DNA of 64,000 nucleotides from Brevibacillus sp. JNUCC-41 (GCF_014844095.1 NZ_CP062163.1:3381501-3445500); one strand, 5' to 3'; numbered from the stretch's first letter, positions 53,952-63,079 are shown. Made by a program: numbers and translations. Notes: generated by a model not told the origin, from the letters alone.

Positions 53952-54833
53952 ATGCCCGAGGGAAAAATTATCAAAGCATTAAGTGGATTTTATTATGTCC
54001 TTGATGGTGAAGAGGTGTATCAATGCCGCGGACGGGGCGTATTCAGGAAGAATAAGGTAACGCCGCTTGTGGGTGATTATGTGGTTTTTGAAGCGGAAAA
54101 TAAAACGGACGGGACCGTGACCGAAATAAAACCACGAAAGAATGAATTGATTCGTCCGCAAATCTCGAATGTAGATCAGGCAATCCTTGTCTTTTCAGCA
54201 GTAGAGCCTGATTTCAGTCCGGCTTTGCTTGATCGATTCCTCGTACTGATCGAAGATAACGAAATCGAACCCATTATCGTCGTGACGAAACTTGACTTGG
54301 TTACGGCTGAAAACCAAAAGAAATTGTCTCAGTATATCAAGGACTATCAGAAACTTGGCTATACTGTACTGGAAACATCCTCAGTTACTGCTGGAGGAAT
54401 TGAAGGACTAGTGCCGTATTTAGAAGGAAAAACCAGTGTATTTGCCGGTCAGTCAGGCGTCGGGAAATCGTCTTTGCTGAATGCAATCAATCCTGACTTG
54501 GCTTTAAAGACGGATGATATTTCATCACATCTGGGACGTGGGAAGCATACCACCCGCCACGTTGAATTGATTCATATTGGCTCTGGACTAGTCGCAGATA
54601 CTCCTGGGTTCAGTTCCCTTGAATTCATGGAAATGGAAGCTGAACGGTTATCTTATTGCTTCCCGGAAATGCATAAGTATGGGGAAGACTGTAAATTCCG
54701 TGCCTGCCTGCACGATAAAGAACCGAAGTGTGCAGTGAAAGAAGCGGTTGATGCCGGGGAAATTCCACGCTATCGATATGAGCATTATATGCAATTCTTA
54801 GAAGAAATCAGAGATAGAAAGCCGAGGTATTAA
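53952..54833 (+). CDS. rsgA: RsgA: ribosome small-subunit assembly GTPase
   Basis: Circularly permuted GTPase that checks late 30S maturation. From ATG 53952 it is 293 aa: N-terminal OB fold (to about 70), G-motifs in permuted order (VVTKLDL, then GQSGVGKSSLLNAI, then DTPGFSS), and a C-terminal zinc finger with CKFRACLHDKEPKCAV. ATG 53952 is placed seven bases after AGGAG; GTG 53946 is too close. The gene is the next after prkC, as in B. subtilis. Confidence 0.96.
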   Translation: MPEGKIIKALSGFYYVLDGEEVYQCRGRGVFRKNKVTPLVGDYVVFEAENKTDGTVTEIKPRKNELIRPQISNVDQAILVFSAVEPDFSPALLDRFLVLIEDNEIEPIIVVTKLDLVTAENQKKLSQYIKDYQKLGYTVLETSSVTAGGIEGLVPYLEGKTSVFAGQSGVGKSSLLNAINPDLALKTDDISSHLGRGKHTTRHVELIHIGSGLVADTPGFSSLEFMEMEAERLSYCFPEMHKYGEDCKFRACLHDKEPKCAVKEAVDAGEIPRYRYEHYMQFLEEIRDRKPRY

Positions 54834-54834
54834 A

Positions 54835-55482
54835 ATGGTTAAAATCGCACCATCCATTTTATCAGCTGACTTTGCAAAATTGGGAGAAGAAATTCTTGAT
54901 GTCGAAAGGGGCGGAGCGGATTTAATCCATGTGGATGTCATGGATGGGCATTTCGTGCCGAATATAACGATAGGCTCACTAATTGTTGATGCTATCCGCC
55001 CGGTGACAAAACTTCCGCTTGATGTTCATTTAATGATCGAACAACCTGATCGTTATATCGAGGCCTTTGCGAAAGCGGGAGCCGATTATATAACTGTACA
55101 TGTAGAGGCATGCACTCATTTGCATCGGACGATACAATTGATTAAATCTTTTGGTGTAAAGGCAGGCGTGGTGCTTAATCCAGCCACTCCGGCTTCCATG
55201 ATCCAACCTATAATCGAAGATATTGACATGGTATTGTTGATGACGGTCAATCCGGGTTTTGGCGGGCAAAGGTTCATTAAATCCGTTCTGCCGAAGATTG
55301 CCGAAGTGAAGGCGATGGCAGAAATGTATAATCAAAACCTCGAAATAGAGATTGATGGCGGAGTGAATGAAGAAACGGCTAAACTATGTATTGAACAAGG
55401 GGCGACAGTCCTGGTGGCCGGCTCGGCAATATATAATCAAGAAGATCGACACGCAGCGATTCAAAAGATTCGGGGAAAGTGA
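54835..55482 (+). CDS. rpe: Rpe: ribulose-5-phosphate 3-epimerase
   Basis: Interconverts ribulose-5-phosphate and xylulose-5-phosphate in the pentose phosphate pathway. The 215-aa TIM barrel shows APSILSADFAKLGEE, HVDVMDGHFVPN (metal and catalytic residues), VNPGFGGQRF and EIDGGVNEETA. It lies 1 bp after rsgA and is followed by a terminator. Confidence 0.97.
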   Translation: MVKIAPSILSADFAKLGEEILDVERGGADLIHVDVMDGHFVPNITIGSLIVDAIRPVTKLPLDVHLMIEQPDRYIEAFAKAGADYITVHVEACTHLHRTIQLIKSFGVKAGVVLNPATPASMIQPIIEDIDMVLLMTVNPGFGGQRFIKSVLPKIAEVKAMAEMYNQNLEIEIDGGVNEETAKLCIEQGATVLVAGSAIYNQEDRHAAIQKIRGK

Positions 55483-55485
55483 TAT

Positions 55486-55529
55486 AAGCCGACACTATCA
55501 AATTCGTATGATGGTGGTCGGCTTTTTTT
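55486..55529 (+). terminator. Terminator after rpe
   Basis: AAGCCGACACTATCA (55486-55500) pairs with TGATGGT and GTCGGCTT (55509-55524) around one unpaired G, followed by seven T. Confidence 0.85.
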
Positions 55530-55584
55530 ATCAATTAAACAAAGGCACCTTGGATATGATTAGATATAGAAAAGGATGATTTCA

Positions 55585-56238
55585 ATGATTATTAGTATAA
55601 TGGCTGGAGGTCCGGAATGTTTTTGGCCGGATCTGGAATGGTATGAGGAGAAGACTGATCTTTGGGTTGGGGTTGATAGGGGAGTATGGTCCTTGCTTGA
55701 AAAAGGTATCGAACCTAAGTACGGCTTTGGGGATTTTGATTCAGTTTCGGAAGGCGAATACAAGAAGATTGAGCAAAGGCTGGAACAAATCAATCTATAT
55801 TCTTCGGAAAAGGATGAAACGGATTTAGAGATCGCATTTAAATGGGCAATAGGGCAAAAGCCAAGTGAAATTCATATCCTGGGCGCTACAGGGGGAAGAA
55901 TGGACCATTTTCTTGGAAATATCCAGCTGCTGCAAAAAGAAAGTGTCCTCCCTTATCATGGCGATATAGAAATATACATAGTCGATCGGCAAAATATATT
56001 CACAGTAAAGACAGCGGGTTCATATGAGGTCACTGCTTTGAAAGATAAGAAATACTTGTCATTGCTTCCTGTAACGGCAGAAGTCACCGGCATTACACTT
56101 TCGGGCTTTAAATACCCACTGAATGATGCAAGCGTGGAAATAGGTTCGACGCTTTGCATCAGCAATGAACTAATTTCCGAATCTGGGAATGTTTCATTTG
56201 AGAAAGGCATATTAATGGTGATAAGAAGCAGTGATTAA
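55585..56238 (+). CDS. thiN: ThiN: thiamine pyrophosphokinase
   Basis: Transfers pyrophosphate from ATP to thiamine. From ATG 55585 it is 217 aa. Diagnostic segments are AGGPECFWPDL, the metal site FGDFDSV, KDETDLEIAF and GATGGRMDHFLGN. AAAGG at 55571-55575 is well spaced for ATG 55585, not for ATG 55576. It lies between rpe and spoVM. Confidence 0.94.
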   Translation: MIISIMAGGPECFWPDLEWYEEKTDLWVGVDRGVWSLLEKGIEPKYGFGDFDSVSEGEYKKIEQRLEQINLYSSEKDETDLEIAFKWAIGQKPSEIHILGATGGRMDHFLGNIQLLQKESVLPYHGDIEIYIVDRQNIFTVKTAGSYEVTALKDKKYLSLLPVTAEVTGITLSGFKYPLNDASVEIGSTLCISNELISESGNVSFEKGILMVIRSSD

Positions 56239-56360
56239 AATTCATGCTTAGAGCAGATTCGGATATAATTACGATCATCCTATATCCGCTTAAAAGCTTA
56301 TGTTGTAATAGAAAAATTCCACTTCATCTTTTATTGTGGGATGCAAAGAGGAGGGGCATG

Positions 56361-56441
56361 ATGAAATTTTATACGATTAAATTGCCAAAAGTTCTGGGCA
56401 GTTTGGTAAGGGCTATGCTCGGAGCGTTTAAAAAAGGCTGA
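56361..56441 (+). CDS. spoVM: SpoVM: 26-residue spore coat/cortex morphogenetic peptide
   Basis: A 26-codon gene reading MKFYTIKLPKVLGSLVRAML then GAFKKG. It matches SpoVM, an amphipathic helix that recognises the convex forespore membrane and anchors SpoIVA in the mother cell. The helix-breaking Pro9, needed for curvature recognition in B. subtilis, is kept. The ribosome site is GAGGAGGGG (56347-56355), unusually strong for such a short gene. The position between thiN and rpmB is as expected. A SigE promoter is expected upstream, but I could not identify one convincingly. Confidence 0.96.
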   Translation: MKFYTIKLPKVLGSLVRAMLGAFKKG

Positions 56442-56455
56442 TACTTATCTCCATG

Positions 56456-56487
56456 ACACCTCTCAAATACAGGGAGGTGTTATTTTT
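56456..56487 (+). terminator. Terminator after spoVM
   Basis: ACACCTCT (56456-56463) pairs with GGAGGTGT region (56473-56480), followed by TATTTTT. Confidence 0.75.
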
Positions 56488-56508
56488 GGTAAAAAGGGGC
56501 GGCCATCC

Positions 56509-56580
56509 ATTAATGGGTGAAGGCTTTCTTCCTTGATTCAGATCAGCCTTGATCACCGAATTGAAACCATCCCCATTAAT
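56509..56580. repeat. Nested inverted repeats between spoVM and rpmB
   Basis: ATTAATGGG (56509-56517) matches CCCATTAAT (56572-56580) in inverted order, and GGTGA/TCACC and AAGGCT/AGCCTT nest inside. They make an interrupted fold of about 72 nt with no reading frame. Confidence 0.5.
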
Positions 56581-56595
56581 ATCGGCCATTACAAG

Positions 56596-56620
56596 TAAAA
56601 AGGCATCCTAAGAGGATGCC
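56596..56620 (-). terminator. Terminator of rpmB
   Basis: On the - strand, GGCATCC (56620-56614) pairs with GGATGCC (56608-56602) over a 5-nt loop, followed by five T (AAAAA at 56597-56601 on the + strand). Confidence 0.85.
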
Positions 56621-56626
56621 GTAACA

Positions 56627-56815
56627 TTATACGCGTTCTACTTTGCCCGATTTAAGAGCTCTTGCAGAAACGTATACACGTTTAGGTTTACCGTCAACTA
56701 AAATACGTACTTTTTGAAGGTTAGCGCCCCATGTACGCTTGCTAGCGTTCATTGCGTGAGAGCGGCTGTTACCAGAACGAGTTCTTCTTCCAGTGATTAC
56801 ACATTTACGTGCCAT
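56627..56815 (-). CDS. rpmB: RpmB: ribosomal protein L28
   Basis: A 62-aa L28 beginning [20 protein letters not shown]. Only one cysteine is present, so this is the zinc-independent (C-minus) form, with no CxxC pairs. It is one of two - strand genes in the window and is transcribed alone, with a terminator at 56596-56620. Its ATG follows AGGAGGG on the - strand. I could not place its promoter confidently in the A/T-rich 56816-56950 region. Confidence 0.97.
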   Translation of the reverse strand: MARKCVITGRRTRSGNSRSHAMNASKRTWGANLQKVRILVDGKPKRVYVSARALKSGKVERV

Positions 56816-56949
56816 GTCAAATTCCCTCCTAACTACAACAAGCTTAAGTTTTTCGCAGTCGTCTTAAGTCTTTGTAAAATACTTTAATAATTTATCATAC
56901 CTACCGTTAGAATGCAATACTTCAGTTAATTACTTTCAAGAAAAAAACC

Positions 56950-57025
56950 TTGACATACATACTTCAAAATTGAATTATATATAGTACCGTATGACATTTA
57001 CTTTTAAAACCATAGACATTATAGT
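56950..57025 (+). promoter_or_regulatory. Candidate promoters for yloU-fakA
   Basis: Two possible SigA promoters: a perfect TTGACA at 56950-56955 with ATTATA about 18 nt downstream, and TTTACT (56997-57002) with TATAGT (57020-57025), 17 nt apart. The second is nearer to yloU. Confidence 0.45.
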
Positions 57026-57068
57026 AAAATGTCTTTAGTTGATTTGATTTTTTGGGAGGGAAAAGAAA

Positions 57069-57431
57069 ATGTCTATCGAATTACAAACGAAGTATGGACA
57101 AATTGACATCTCTAATGATGTTATCGCTACTGTAGCAGGCGGAGCAGCCGTGGATTGCTACGGAATTATAGGAATGGCTTCCAAAAAACAATTTAAAGAC
57201 GGCATTGCCGAAATTTTAAGAAAAGAAAACTTTACTAAGGGTGTAATAGTCCGTCAAGATGAGGAAGAAGTTCATATCGATATGTATATTATCGTAAGTT
57301 ATGGAACGAAAATCTCGGAAGTTGCACATAATGTGCAATCAAAGGTAAAGTATACTCTGGACAAAACTGTAGGATTAGCTGTTGATTCCGTCAACATTTT
57401 TGTACAGGGAGTTCGCGTGACGAACCCTTAA
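57069..57431 (+). CDS. yloU: YloU: Asp23/Gls24 family envelope-associated protein
   Basis: A 120-aa Asp23/Gls24 (DUF322) protein with the central motif VAGGAAVDCYGIIGMASKK and a C-terminal YTLDKTVGLAVDSVNIFVQG. In Firmicutes such proteins cluster with the fatty-acid kinase gene, as here, and some associate with the membrane; the precise role is unknown. ATG 57069 follows GGGAGGGAAAAG. fakA follows after 19 bp. Confidence 0.93.
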   Translation: MSIELQTKYGQIDISNDVIATVAGGAAVDCYGIIGMASKKQFKDGIAEILRKENFTKGVIVRQDEEEVHIDMYIIVSYGTKISEVAHNVQSKVKYTLDKTVGLAVDSVNIFVQGVRVTNP

Positions 57432-57450
57432 ATATTAGGAGGAAAGTTTT

Positions 57451-59121
57451 GTGTCAATTACAAGTTTAAACGGAAAGCGCTTTGCAGAAATGATCATTCA
57501 AGGTGCCAACCATTTAGCGGCTAATGCCCAAATGGTTGATGCGTTGAATGTTTTCCCTGTTCCAGATGGAGATACAGGAACGAATATGAATTTATCGATG
57601 ACTTCGGGAGCGAAGGAAGTGCAAAATAACGTCCAGGAACACATCGGGAAAGTGGGTACGTCCCTTTCAAGAGGTCTGCTAATGGGCGCACGTGGCAATT
57701 CAGGAGTAATTCTATCGCAACTGTTCCGCGGTTTTGCTAAAGCGATTGAAAATAAATCGGAAATCAATAGTGAAGAGTTTGCCCAAGCTTTTGAAGCAGG
57801 GGTACAGACAGCTTATAAAGCTGTAATGAAACCTGTTGAAGGAACCATCTTAACTGTTGCAAAAGATGCGGCCAAGCAAGCGGTTTCATCAGCAGCAATG
57901 CACCAAGACCTTATTCAAGTAATGGAAGAAATCGTTACGGAGGCCAATGCCTCATTAAAACGCACACCTGATCTTCTTCCAGTCTTAAAAGAAGTCGGAG
58001 TCGTTGATAGCGGTGGGCAAGGGTTGGTGTTCGTTTATGAAGGCTTCCTTGCTGAGCTGAAAGGTGAAGCCCTTCCAGTCCGATCTTCAAATGGTCCAAG
58101 CATGGACGACATGATCAGTGCCGAACATCACATGAATGTACAAGGGCATATGAATACGGAAGATATCGTGTATGGCTACTGTACGGAATTCATGGTCCGA
58201 TTGGAAAGTGAGAAACTTGCCAATAAACCATTTGATGAAGAAAAATTCAGAAATGATTTAAGTGAATACGGAGATTCTTTATTGGTCATCTCAGATGATG
58301 AAGTCGTCAAAGTACATATTCACTCTGAACAGCCTGGCACGTGCCTGAATTATGGACAGCAATATGGCAGTTTAATTAAAATGAAAATCGATAATATGCG
58401 TGAACAGCATACTGCGATTGTCGGTGAGACGAATACACCGCTTCAAACTAAACCGTCCACCAAAGAGAAGTACGCTATAGTGTCAGTGGCGATGGGTGCT
58501 GGCATCAGCGAATTATTCAAAAGCATCGGAGCTAAGTCCATCATCGAAGGCGGACAAACGATGAATCCTAGCACGGAAGATATCGTTAAGGCTGTCGAAG
58601 AGGCATATGCAGATCATGTCATCATCTTGCCTAATAATAAAAATATCATCATGGCGGCCAATCAGGCTGCAGATGTGCTTGGCGATCATGTGACTGTCAT
58701 TCCAACGAAAACAGTGCCGCAGGGAATGGCTGCATTGTTGGCGTTCAACCCTTCACTTGATGCTGATGAGAATAAAAAAGCGATGATCGAAGCCCTTTCG
58801 CATGTGAAAACGGGACAGATCACTTATGCTGTCCGGGATACAAACATTGACGGTCTAGCAATCGAGACCGGGGACTTCATGGGAATTGCTGAAGGCACCA
58901 TCAAAGTGAAGGATAAAGACATGACTCAGGCGGCAAAAGATCTTCTGACAGATATGATTGACGAAGATTCGGAAATCCTTACCATTTTATATGGAGAAGA
59001 TGCCACTGCTGAAGATGTCGAAAGTCTTGTTGCGTTTTGTAATGAGAATTTTGAAGACGTTGAAGTTGAAGTCCATAATGGGAAACAACCTTTATATTCT
59101 TTTATTTTTTCAATTGAATAA
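57451..59121 (+). CDS. fakA: FakA-like fatty acid kinase (YloV, DAK2 domain)
   Basis: Two-domain kinase-type protein of 556 aa. The N-terminal DhaL/DAK2 domain has VPDGDTGTNMNL and GARGNSGVILSQLFRG, which bind ATP and magnesium. The middle contains HIHSEQPGTCLNYG, and the C-terminal part includes ILPNNKNI. In S. aureus FakA phosphorylates exogenous fatty acids carried by FakB (DegV) proteins. No fakB is in this window. The start is GTG 57451 after TTAGGAGGAAAG. The acyl phosphate product is the substrate of PlsY, which links it to plsX downstream. Confidence 0.92.
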   Translation: MSITSLNGKRFAEMIIQGANHLAANAQMVDALNVFPVPDGDTGTNMNLSMTSGAKEVQNNVQEHIGKVGTSLSRGLLMGARGNSGVILSQLFRGFAKAIENKSEINSEEFAQAFEAGVQTAYKAVMKPVEGTILTVAKDAAKQAVSSAAMHQDLIQVMEEIVTEANASLKRTPDLLPVLKEVGVVDSGGQGLVFVYEGFLAELKGEALPVRSSNGPSMDDMISAEHHMNVQGHMNTEDIVYGYCTEFMVRLESEKLANKPFDEEKFRNDLSEYGDSLLVISDDEVVKVHIHSEQPGTCLNYGQQYGSLIKMKIDNMREQHTAIVGETNTPLQTKPSTKEKYAIVSVAMGAGISELFKSIGAKSIIEGGQTMNPSTEDIVKAVEEAYADHVIILPNNKNIIMAANQAADVLGDHVTVIPTKTVPQGMAALLAFNPSLDADENKKAMIEALSHVKTGQITYAVRDTNIDGLAIETGDFMGIAEGTIKVKDKDMTQAAKDLLTDMIDEDSEILTILYGEDATAEDVESLVAFCNENFEDVEVEVHNGKQPLYSFIFSIE

Positions 59122-59192
59122 GTAGAGGATCAGGAAGATATGGGAAACTTGTTCGTCCAAATTCTGGTAGGATCCTGAAAAAAATAAAAGGC

Positions 59193-59235
59193 AATAAACT
59201 GCATATGTCATTAGGCTATGCAGTTTTATTTTTTT
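59193..59235 (+). terminator. Terminator after fakA
   Basis: AAACTGCATA (59196-59205) pairs with TATGCAGTTT (59217-59226), followed by a long T-rich run. Confidence 0.82.
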
Positions 59236-59328
59236 GAAAAGAAGGATTACGGACAGCGTGATTGTAATTACAATATATCAGGCTTTAATTATTTAACTAC
59301 TCCCAGTGTGAAGAAGGAGGAACAATTC

Positions 59329-59991
59329 ATGAAATTTAGAAGTGTATTCGATATAATTGGTCCTGTTATGATCGGTCCCTCTAGTTCCCATACAGCAGGA
59401 GCTGCAAGGATCGGTAGGGTTGCCAGGAGTTTATTCGACCGGGAACCGAAATGGGCCCATATTTCTTTTTACGGATCATTTGCCAAAACCTATAAAGGCC
59501 ATGGAACGGATGTAGCCATTGTAGGTGGCTTACTTGATTTTGATACATTTGATGAGAGAATCAAAGAATCGCTGGAACTAGCCCGCAAAAAGAAAATGAA
59601 AATTACTTTTCGGGAAGAAGAAGCAGTACCGGAACATCCCAATACGGCAAAAGTAACCGTTGGTGATGATGATGGTGAACTGGAACTTGTCGGAATATCG
59701 ATTGGCGGGGGAAAAATCGAAATCGTCGAACTGAATGGATTTAAATTGAGGCTCTCCGGGCACAATCCTGCCATACTCGTCGTTCATGATGATCGATATG
59801 GAGCCATTGCCAATGTTTCAAACATATTAGCCAAGCATCAAATCAATATTGGCCAGATGGAAGTTTCCCGAAAAGAGAAAGGGAAGATGGCCTTGATGAC
59901 GATTGAAGTGGACCATAACCTGGAGGATCAAGTCATCGCTGAAATTACGGCACTCCCCAACATCACTCAAGTAGCAAGGATTGTGGATTGA
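59329..59991 (+). CDS. sdaAB: SdaAB: L-serine dehydratase beta subunit
   Basis: Small subunit of the iron-sulfur L-serine deaminase (serine to pyruvate and ammonia). From ATG 59329 it is 220 aa. The catalytic-domain motif GPSSSHTAGAARIGR lies near 18-32, and an ACT domain (about 148-220: ILVVHDDRYGAIANVSNILA) ends the protein. ATG 59329 follows AAGGAGG; in-frame codons from 59218 overlap the fakA terminator. sdaAA follows after 37 bp. Confidence 0.95.
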   Translation: MKFRSVFDIIGPVMIGPSSSHTAGAARIGRVARSLFDREPKWAHISFYGSFAKTYKGHGTDVAIVGGLLDFDTFDERIKESLELARKKKMKITFREEEAVPEHPNTAKVTVGDDDGELELVGISIGGGKIEIVELNGFKLRLSGHNPAILVVHDDRYGAIANVSNILAKHQINIGQMEVSRKEKGKMALMTIEVDHNLEDQVIAEITALPNITQVARIVD

Positions 59992-60028
59992 CAGGGCAAT
60001 CGTTTCCACTTAGGAAGGAGAATGAATC

Positions 60029-60913
60029 ATGTTTCGAAATGTAGCGGAATTAGTAGAATTGGCTGAATCAAAGCAGAAAAGAATTTCAACGCTGATGATA
60101 GAGCAGGAAATGGAAGTAACGGGAAAAAGCCGTGAAGAAATCATCCGCCAGATGGGAGTCAACCTGGATGTAATGGAACAGGCAGTTGAAAAAGGACTTC
60201 AAGGTGTACGGTCCGTTTCCGGCCTGACGGGTGGGGATGCAGTTCTTCTTCAGAATTACATTAAATCCGGAAATTCCTTATCCGGTGAGCTGCTGTTGGA
60301 TGCGGTAAGCAAAGCCGTGGCAACAAACGAAGTGAACGCAGCCATGGGAACGATTTGTGCGACACCGACTGCCGGATCTGCTGGTGTTGTGCCTGGAACG
60401 CTTTTTGCTTTGCAAAATAAATTAAAACCGACTCGGGAACAAAAAATCGAGTTCCTATTTACAGCAGGGGCTTTTGGTTTTGTTGTAGCGAATAATGCTT
60501 CGATCTCTGGAGCCGCAGGGGGCTGTCAGGCGGAGGTCGGTTCTGCCTCGGGCATGGCAGCGGCAGCCATCGTTGAAATGGCAGGAGGGACACCAGCACA
60601 AAGTGCAGAGGCGATGGCAATCACATTGAAGAACATGCTTGGTCTTGTATGTGACCCTGTTGCTGGGCTTGTAGAAGTGCCTTGTGTGAAGCGGAATGCC
60701 ATGGGTGCAGCTAATGCAATGGTTGCTGCAGATATGGCGTTAGCCGGGATCACAAGCCGGATACCGTGTGATGAAGTAATTGATGCGATGTATAAAATCG
60801 GGCAAACGATGCCATCGGCACTTAGGGAAACTGCACAAGGAGGTTTAGCGGCTACACCGACTGGGCGGGAGTTGGAAGCGAAAATCTTTGGCTTGCCGCT
60901 GAATAAGAAGTGA
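60029..60913 (+). CDS. sdaAA: SdaAA: L-serine dehydratase alpha subunit
   Basis: Large subunit carrying the catalytic [4Fe-4S] cluster. The 294-aa protein has cysteines in GTICATPTAGSAG, GCQAEVGSASGMAAA, and LVCDPVAGLVEVPCVKRNA. The split alpha/beta form is typical for bacilli, unlike the fused E. coli enzyme. The ATG follows AGGAAGGAG. The recG GTG overlaps its stop by 4 nt. Confidence 0.96.
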   Translation: MFRNVAELVELAESKQKRISTLMIEQEMEVTGKSREEIIRQMGVNLDVMEQAVEKGLQGVRSVSGLTGGDAVLLQNYIKSGNSLSGELLLDAVSKAVATNEVNAAMGTICATPTAGSAGVVPGTLFALQNKLKPTREQKIEFLFTAGAFGFVVANNASISGAAGGCQAEVGSASGMAAAAIVEMAGGTPAQSAEAMAITLKNMLGLVCDPVAGLVEVPCVKRNAMGAANAMVAADMALAGITSRIPCDEVIDAMYKIGQTMPSALRETAQGGLAATPTGRELEAKIFGLPLNKK

Positions 60914-62961
60914 AAGCAACTTTACAGGAACCTATAACAGCAGTAAAAGGAATTGGGGCCGAAACGGCGGCAGCGTTGGGGGAAATGGAGATCCATACCG
61001 TCGCGGATCTCCTTGAGCATCTCCCATATCGCTATGAAGATTACCGGTTGAGGGATTTGGAAACGGTCGAGCACGATGAGCGGGTTACCGTGGAAGGCAA
61101 GGTTCATACGGTGCCCACTTTAGGATACTTCGGAAAGAAAAAATCCAGGCTTACGATTAAAGTATTGACTGGGAGATATTTAATAAATGTCATTTTTTTT
61201 AACCAGCCATACCTGAAGCCGAAGCTTGCTATAGGTGAAACCGTAACGGTTACAGGGAAGTGGGATCGTCATCGCCAAACCATTACAGGGTCGGAATGCC
61301 ACGTTGGTGATCGCAGCCGTGAGAAAGAATTCGAACCGGTATACTCAGTGAAAGGCAGCATTACTGTCAAGGGTCTCCGCCGCTTTATCTCCAATGCATT
61401 TTCTGAATATGGGGCAATGATAGAAGAAAATCTGCCCCCGCAATTACTGGCGGCATACAAACTGATGCCTCGTAACGATGCTCTTCGTACCATGCATTTC
61501 CCTTTATCGGCCAATGAGGTGAAAAAGGCTCGACGCCGTTTTGTGTATGAAGAGTTTTTATTGTTTCAACTTAAAATGCAGGCACTTCGTAAAGTGCAGA
61601 GGGAGCAGTCAAAAGGGATAGGACAGGAGTTTGATATGAAGCAGCTGGAGGCCTTCATTGGAACTCTACCTTTTCCTTTGACGAACGCTCAAAATAGGGT
61701 CGTCGAGGAAATAATGAATGACATGAAATCTCCTTACCGGATGAATCGTCTACTTCAAGGGGATGTCGGGTCTGGAAAAACGGTGGTTGCCGCCATATGC
61801 CTGAAGGCGACGATTACAGCAGGTTTCCAAGGTGCACTTATGGTCCCGACGGAAATCTTGGCTGAGCAGCATGCACAATCCCTGAAGGCAATGTTGGAAC
61901 CGAGTGGAGTAAAGGTTGCATTGTTGACCAGTTCGGTAAAAGGCAAAAAACGCAAGGAACTATTGCAAATGCTGGAATCCGGGGAGCTAGATCTTTTGAT
62001 AGGAACTCATGCATTGATACAGGATGAAGTGAATTTTCAAAACCTAGGTCTTGTCATAACGGATGAACAGCATCGTTTCGGAGTGGAACAGCGCCGCATC
62101 CTTCGTGAAAAAGGTACGAATCCAGATGTCCTTTTCATGACTGCTACACCGATTCCGCGAACGCTTGCAATTACAGTGTTTGGGGAAATGGACGTCTCCA
62201 CGATCGATGAAATGCCTGCCGGGCGAAAAGCGATAGAAACTTATTGGGCGAAACACCAGATGCTTGATCGGATCTTAGCATTTGTCGAAAAAGAACTAAA
62301 GAAAGGGAGACAGGCATACGTCATCTGTCCATTGATTGAAGAGTCGGAGAAACTCGATTCATTACAGAATGTTCTCGATGTTCATGCAATGCTGACACAA
62401 TACTTTGCGAACAGGTACAAAGTGGGTCTTATGCATGGAAGGCTGCCCGCGGATGAAAAAGACGAAGTGATGCAGCAGTTTAGTGCCAATGAAGCACAAA
62501 TCCTTGTTTCCACGACGGTTGTCGAGGTTGGGGTGAATGTTCCAAATGCAACGGTAATGGTCATTTATGATGCGGAGCGCTTTGGGCTTTCACAGTTGCA
62601 TCAGTTACGCGGAAGGGTCGGACGGGGGAGTGATCAGTCCTTTTGCATACTGCTGGCTGATCCGAAAACGGAAGTCGGGAAAGAACGGATGAAAATCATG
62701 ACCGAGACAAACGATGGATTTGCCCTTTCCGAAAAAGATTTGGAACTTCGTGGCCCCGGGGACTTCTTCGGTAAAAAACAAAGCGGCCTTCCCGAGTTCA
62801 AGGTAGCAGACATGGTCCATGATTACAGGACCCTGGAAGTGGCAAGGATGGATGCAGCAAAATTGATTGCCTCCCAAAGCTTTTGGCATTCCCCGGAGTA
62901 TGCTCCGCTTCGGAACTATCTAGAGGGGACGGGTGTATTCACGGGAGAAAAGCTGGACTGA
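60910..62961 (+). CDS. recG: RecG: branch-migration DNA helicase
   Basis: Monomeric helicase that reverses stalled forks and processes Holliday junctions. The 683-aa protein has an N-terminal wedge with an OB fold (about 50-140), Walker [12 protein letters not shown] (about 283), DEQH in [21 protein letters not shown], and QLRGRVGRG near the end of the helicase core. The GTG at 60910 overlaps the sdaAA stop and has only a poor ribosome site, so expression may depend on translational coupling. Confidence 0.97.
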   Translation: MKATLQEPITAVKGIGAETAAALGEMEIHTVADLLEHLPYRYEDYRLRDLETVEHDERVTVEGKVHTVPTLGYFGKKKSRLTIKVLTGRYLINVIFFNQPYLKPKLAIGETVTVTGKWDRHRQTITGSECHVGDRSREKEFEPVYSVKGSITVKGLRRFISNAFSEYGAMIEENLPPQLLAAYKLMPRNDALRTMHFPLSANEVKKARRRFVYEEFLLFQLKMQALRKVQREQSKGIGQEFDMKQLEAFIGTLPFPLTNAQNRVVEEIMNDMKSPYRMNRLLQGDVGSGKTVVAAICLKATITAGFQGALMVPTEILAEQHAQSLKAMLEPSGVKVALLTSSVKGKKRKELLQMLESGELDLLIGTHALIQDEVNFQNLGLVITDEQHRFGVEQRRILREKGTNPDVLFMTATPIPRTLAITVFGEMDVSTIDEMPAGRKAIETYWAKHQMLDRILAFVEKELKKGRQAYVICPLIEESEKLDSLQNVLDVHAMLTQYFANRYKVGLMHGRLPADEKDEVMQQFSANEAQILVSTTVVEVGVNVPNATVMVIYDAERFGLSQLHQLRGRVGRGSDQSFCILLADPKTEVGKERMKIMTETNDGFALSEKDLELRGPGDFFGKKQSGLPEFKVADMVHDYRTLEVARMDAAKLIASQSFWHSPEYAPLRNYLEGTGVFTGEKLD

Positions 62962-63007
62962 ACTGAATGAAAAACCAATAGCAGATTGTGAGATTTTACT
63001 CAATATC

Positions 63008-63057
63008 TTGCAATCTGTTTTTAAAATATATATACTACTATTAGTACCTAGTCATAA
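63008..63057 (+). promoter_or_regulatory. fapR promoter with FapR operator
   Basis: TTGCAA (63008-63013) and TATACT (63031-63036) are exactly 17 nt apart. TTAGTACCTAGTCATAA (63041-63057) fits the known FapR operator and covers the predicted transcription start. FapR should repress here, relieved by malonyl-CoA. Confidence 0.85.
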
Positions 63058-63079
63058 TACTACGGATGGTGACCTTCAA

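Noticed and set aside
62933-63079. 49-codon N-terminal extension of fapR
   Set aside because: It passes through the promoter and FapR operator; known FapR proteins start at the MRRNK position.
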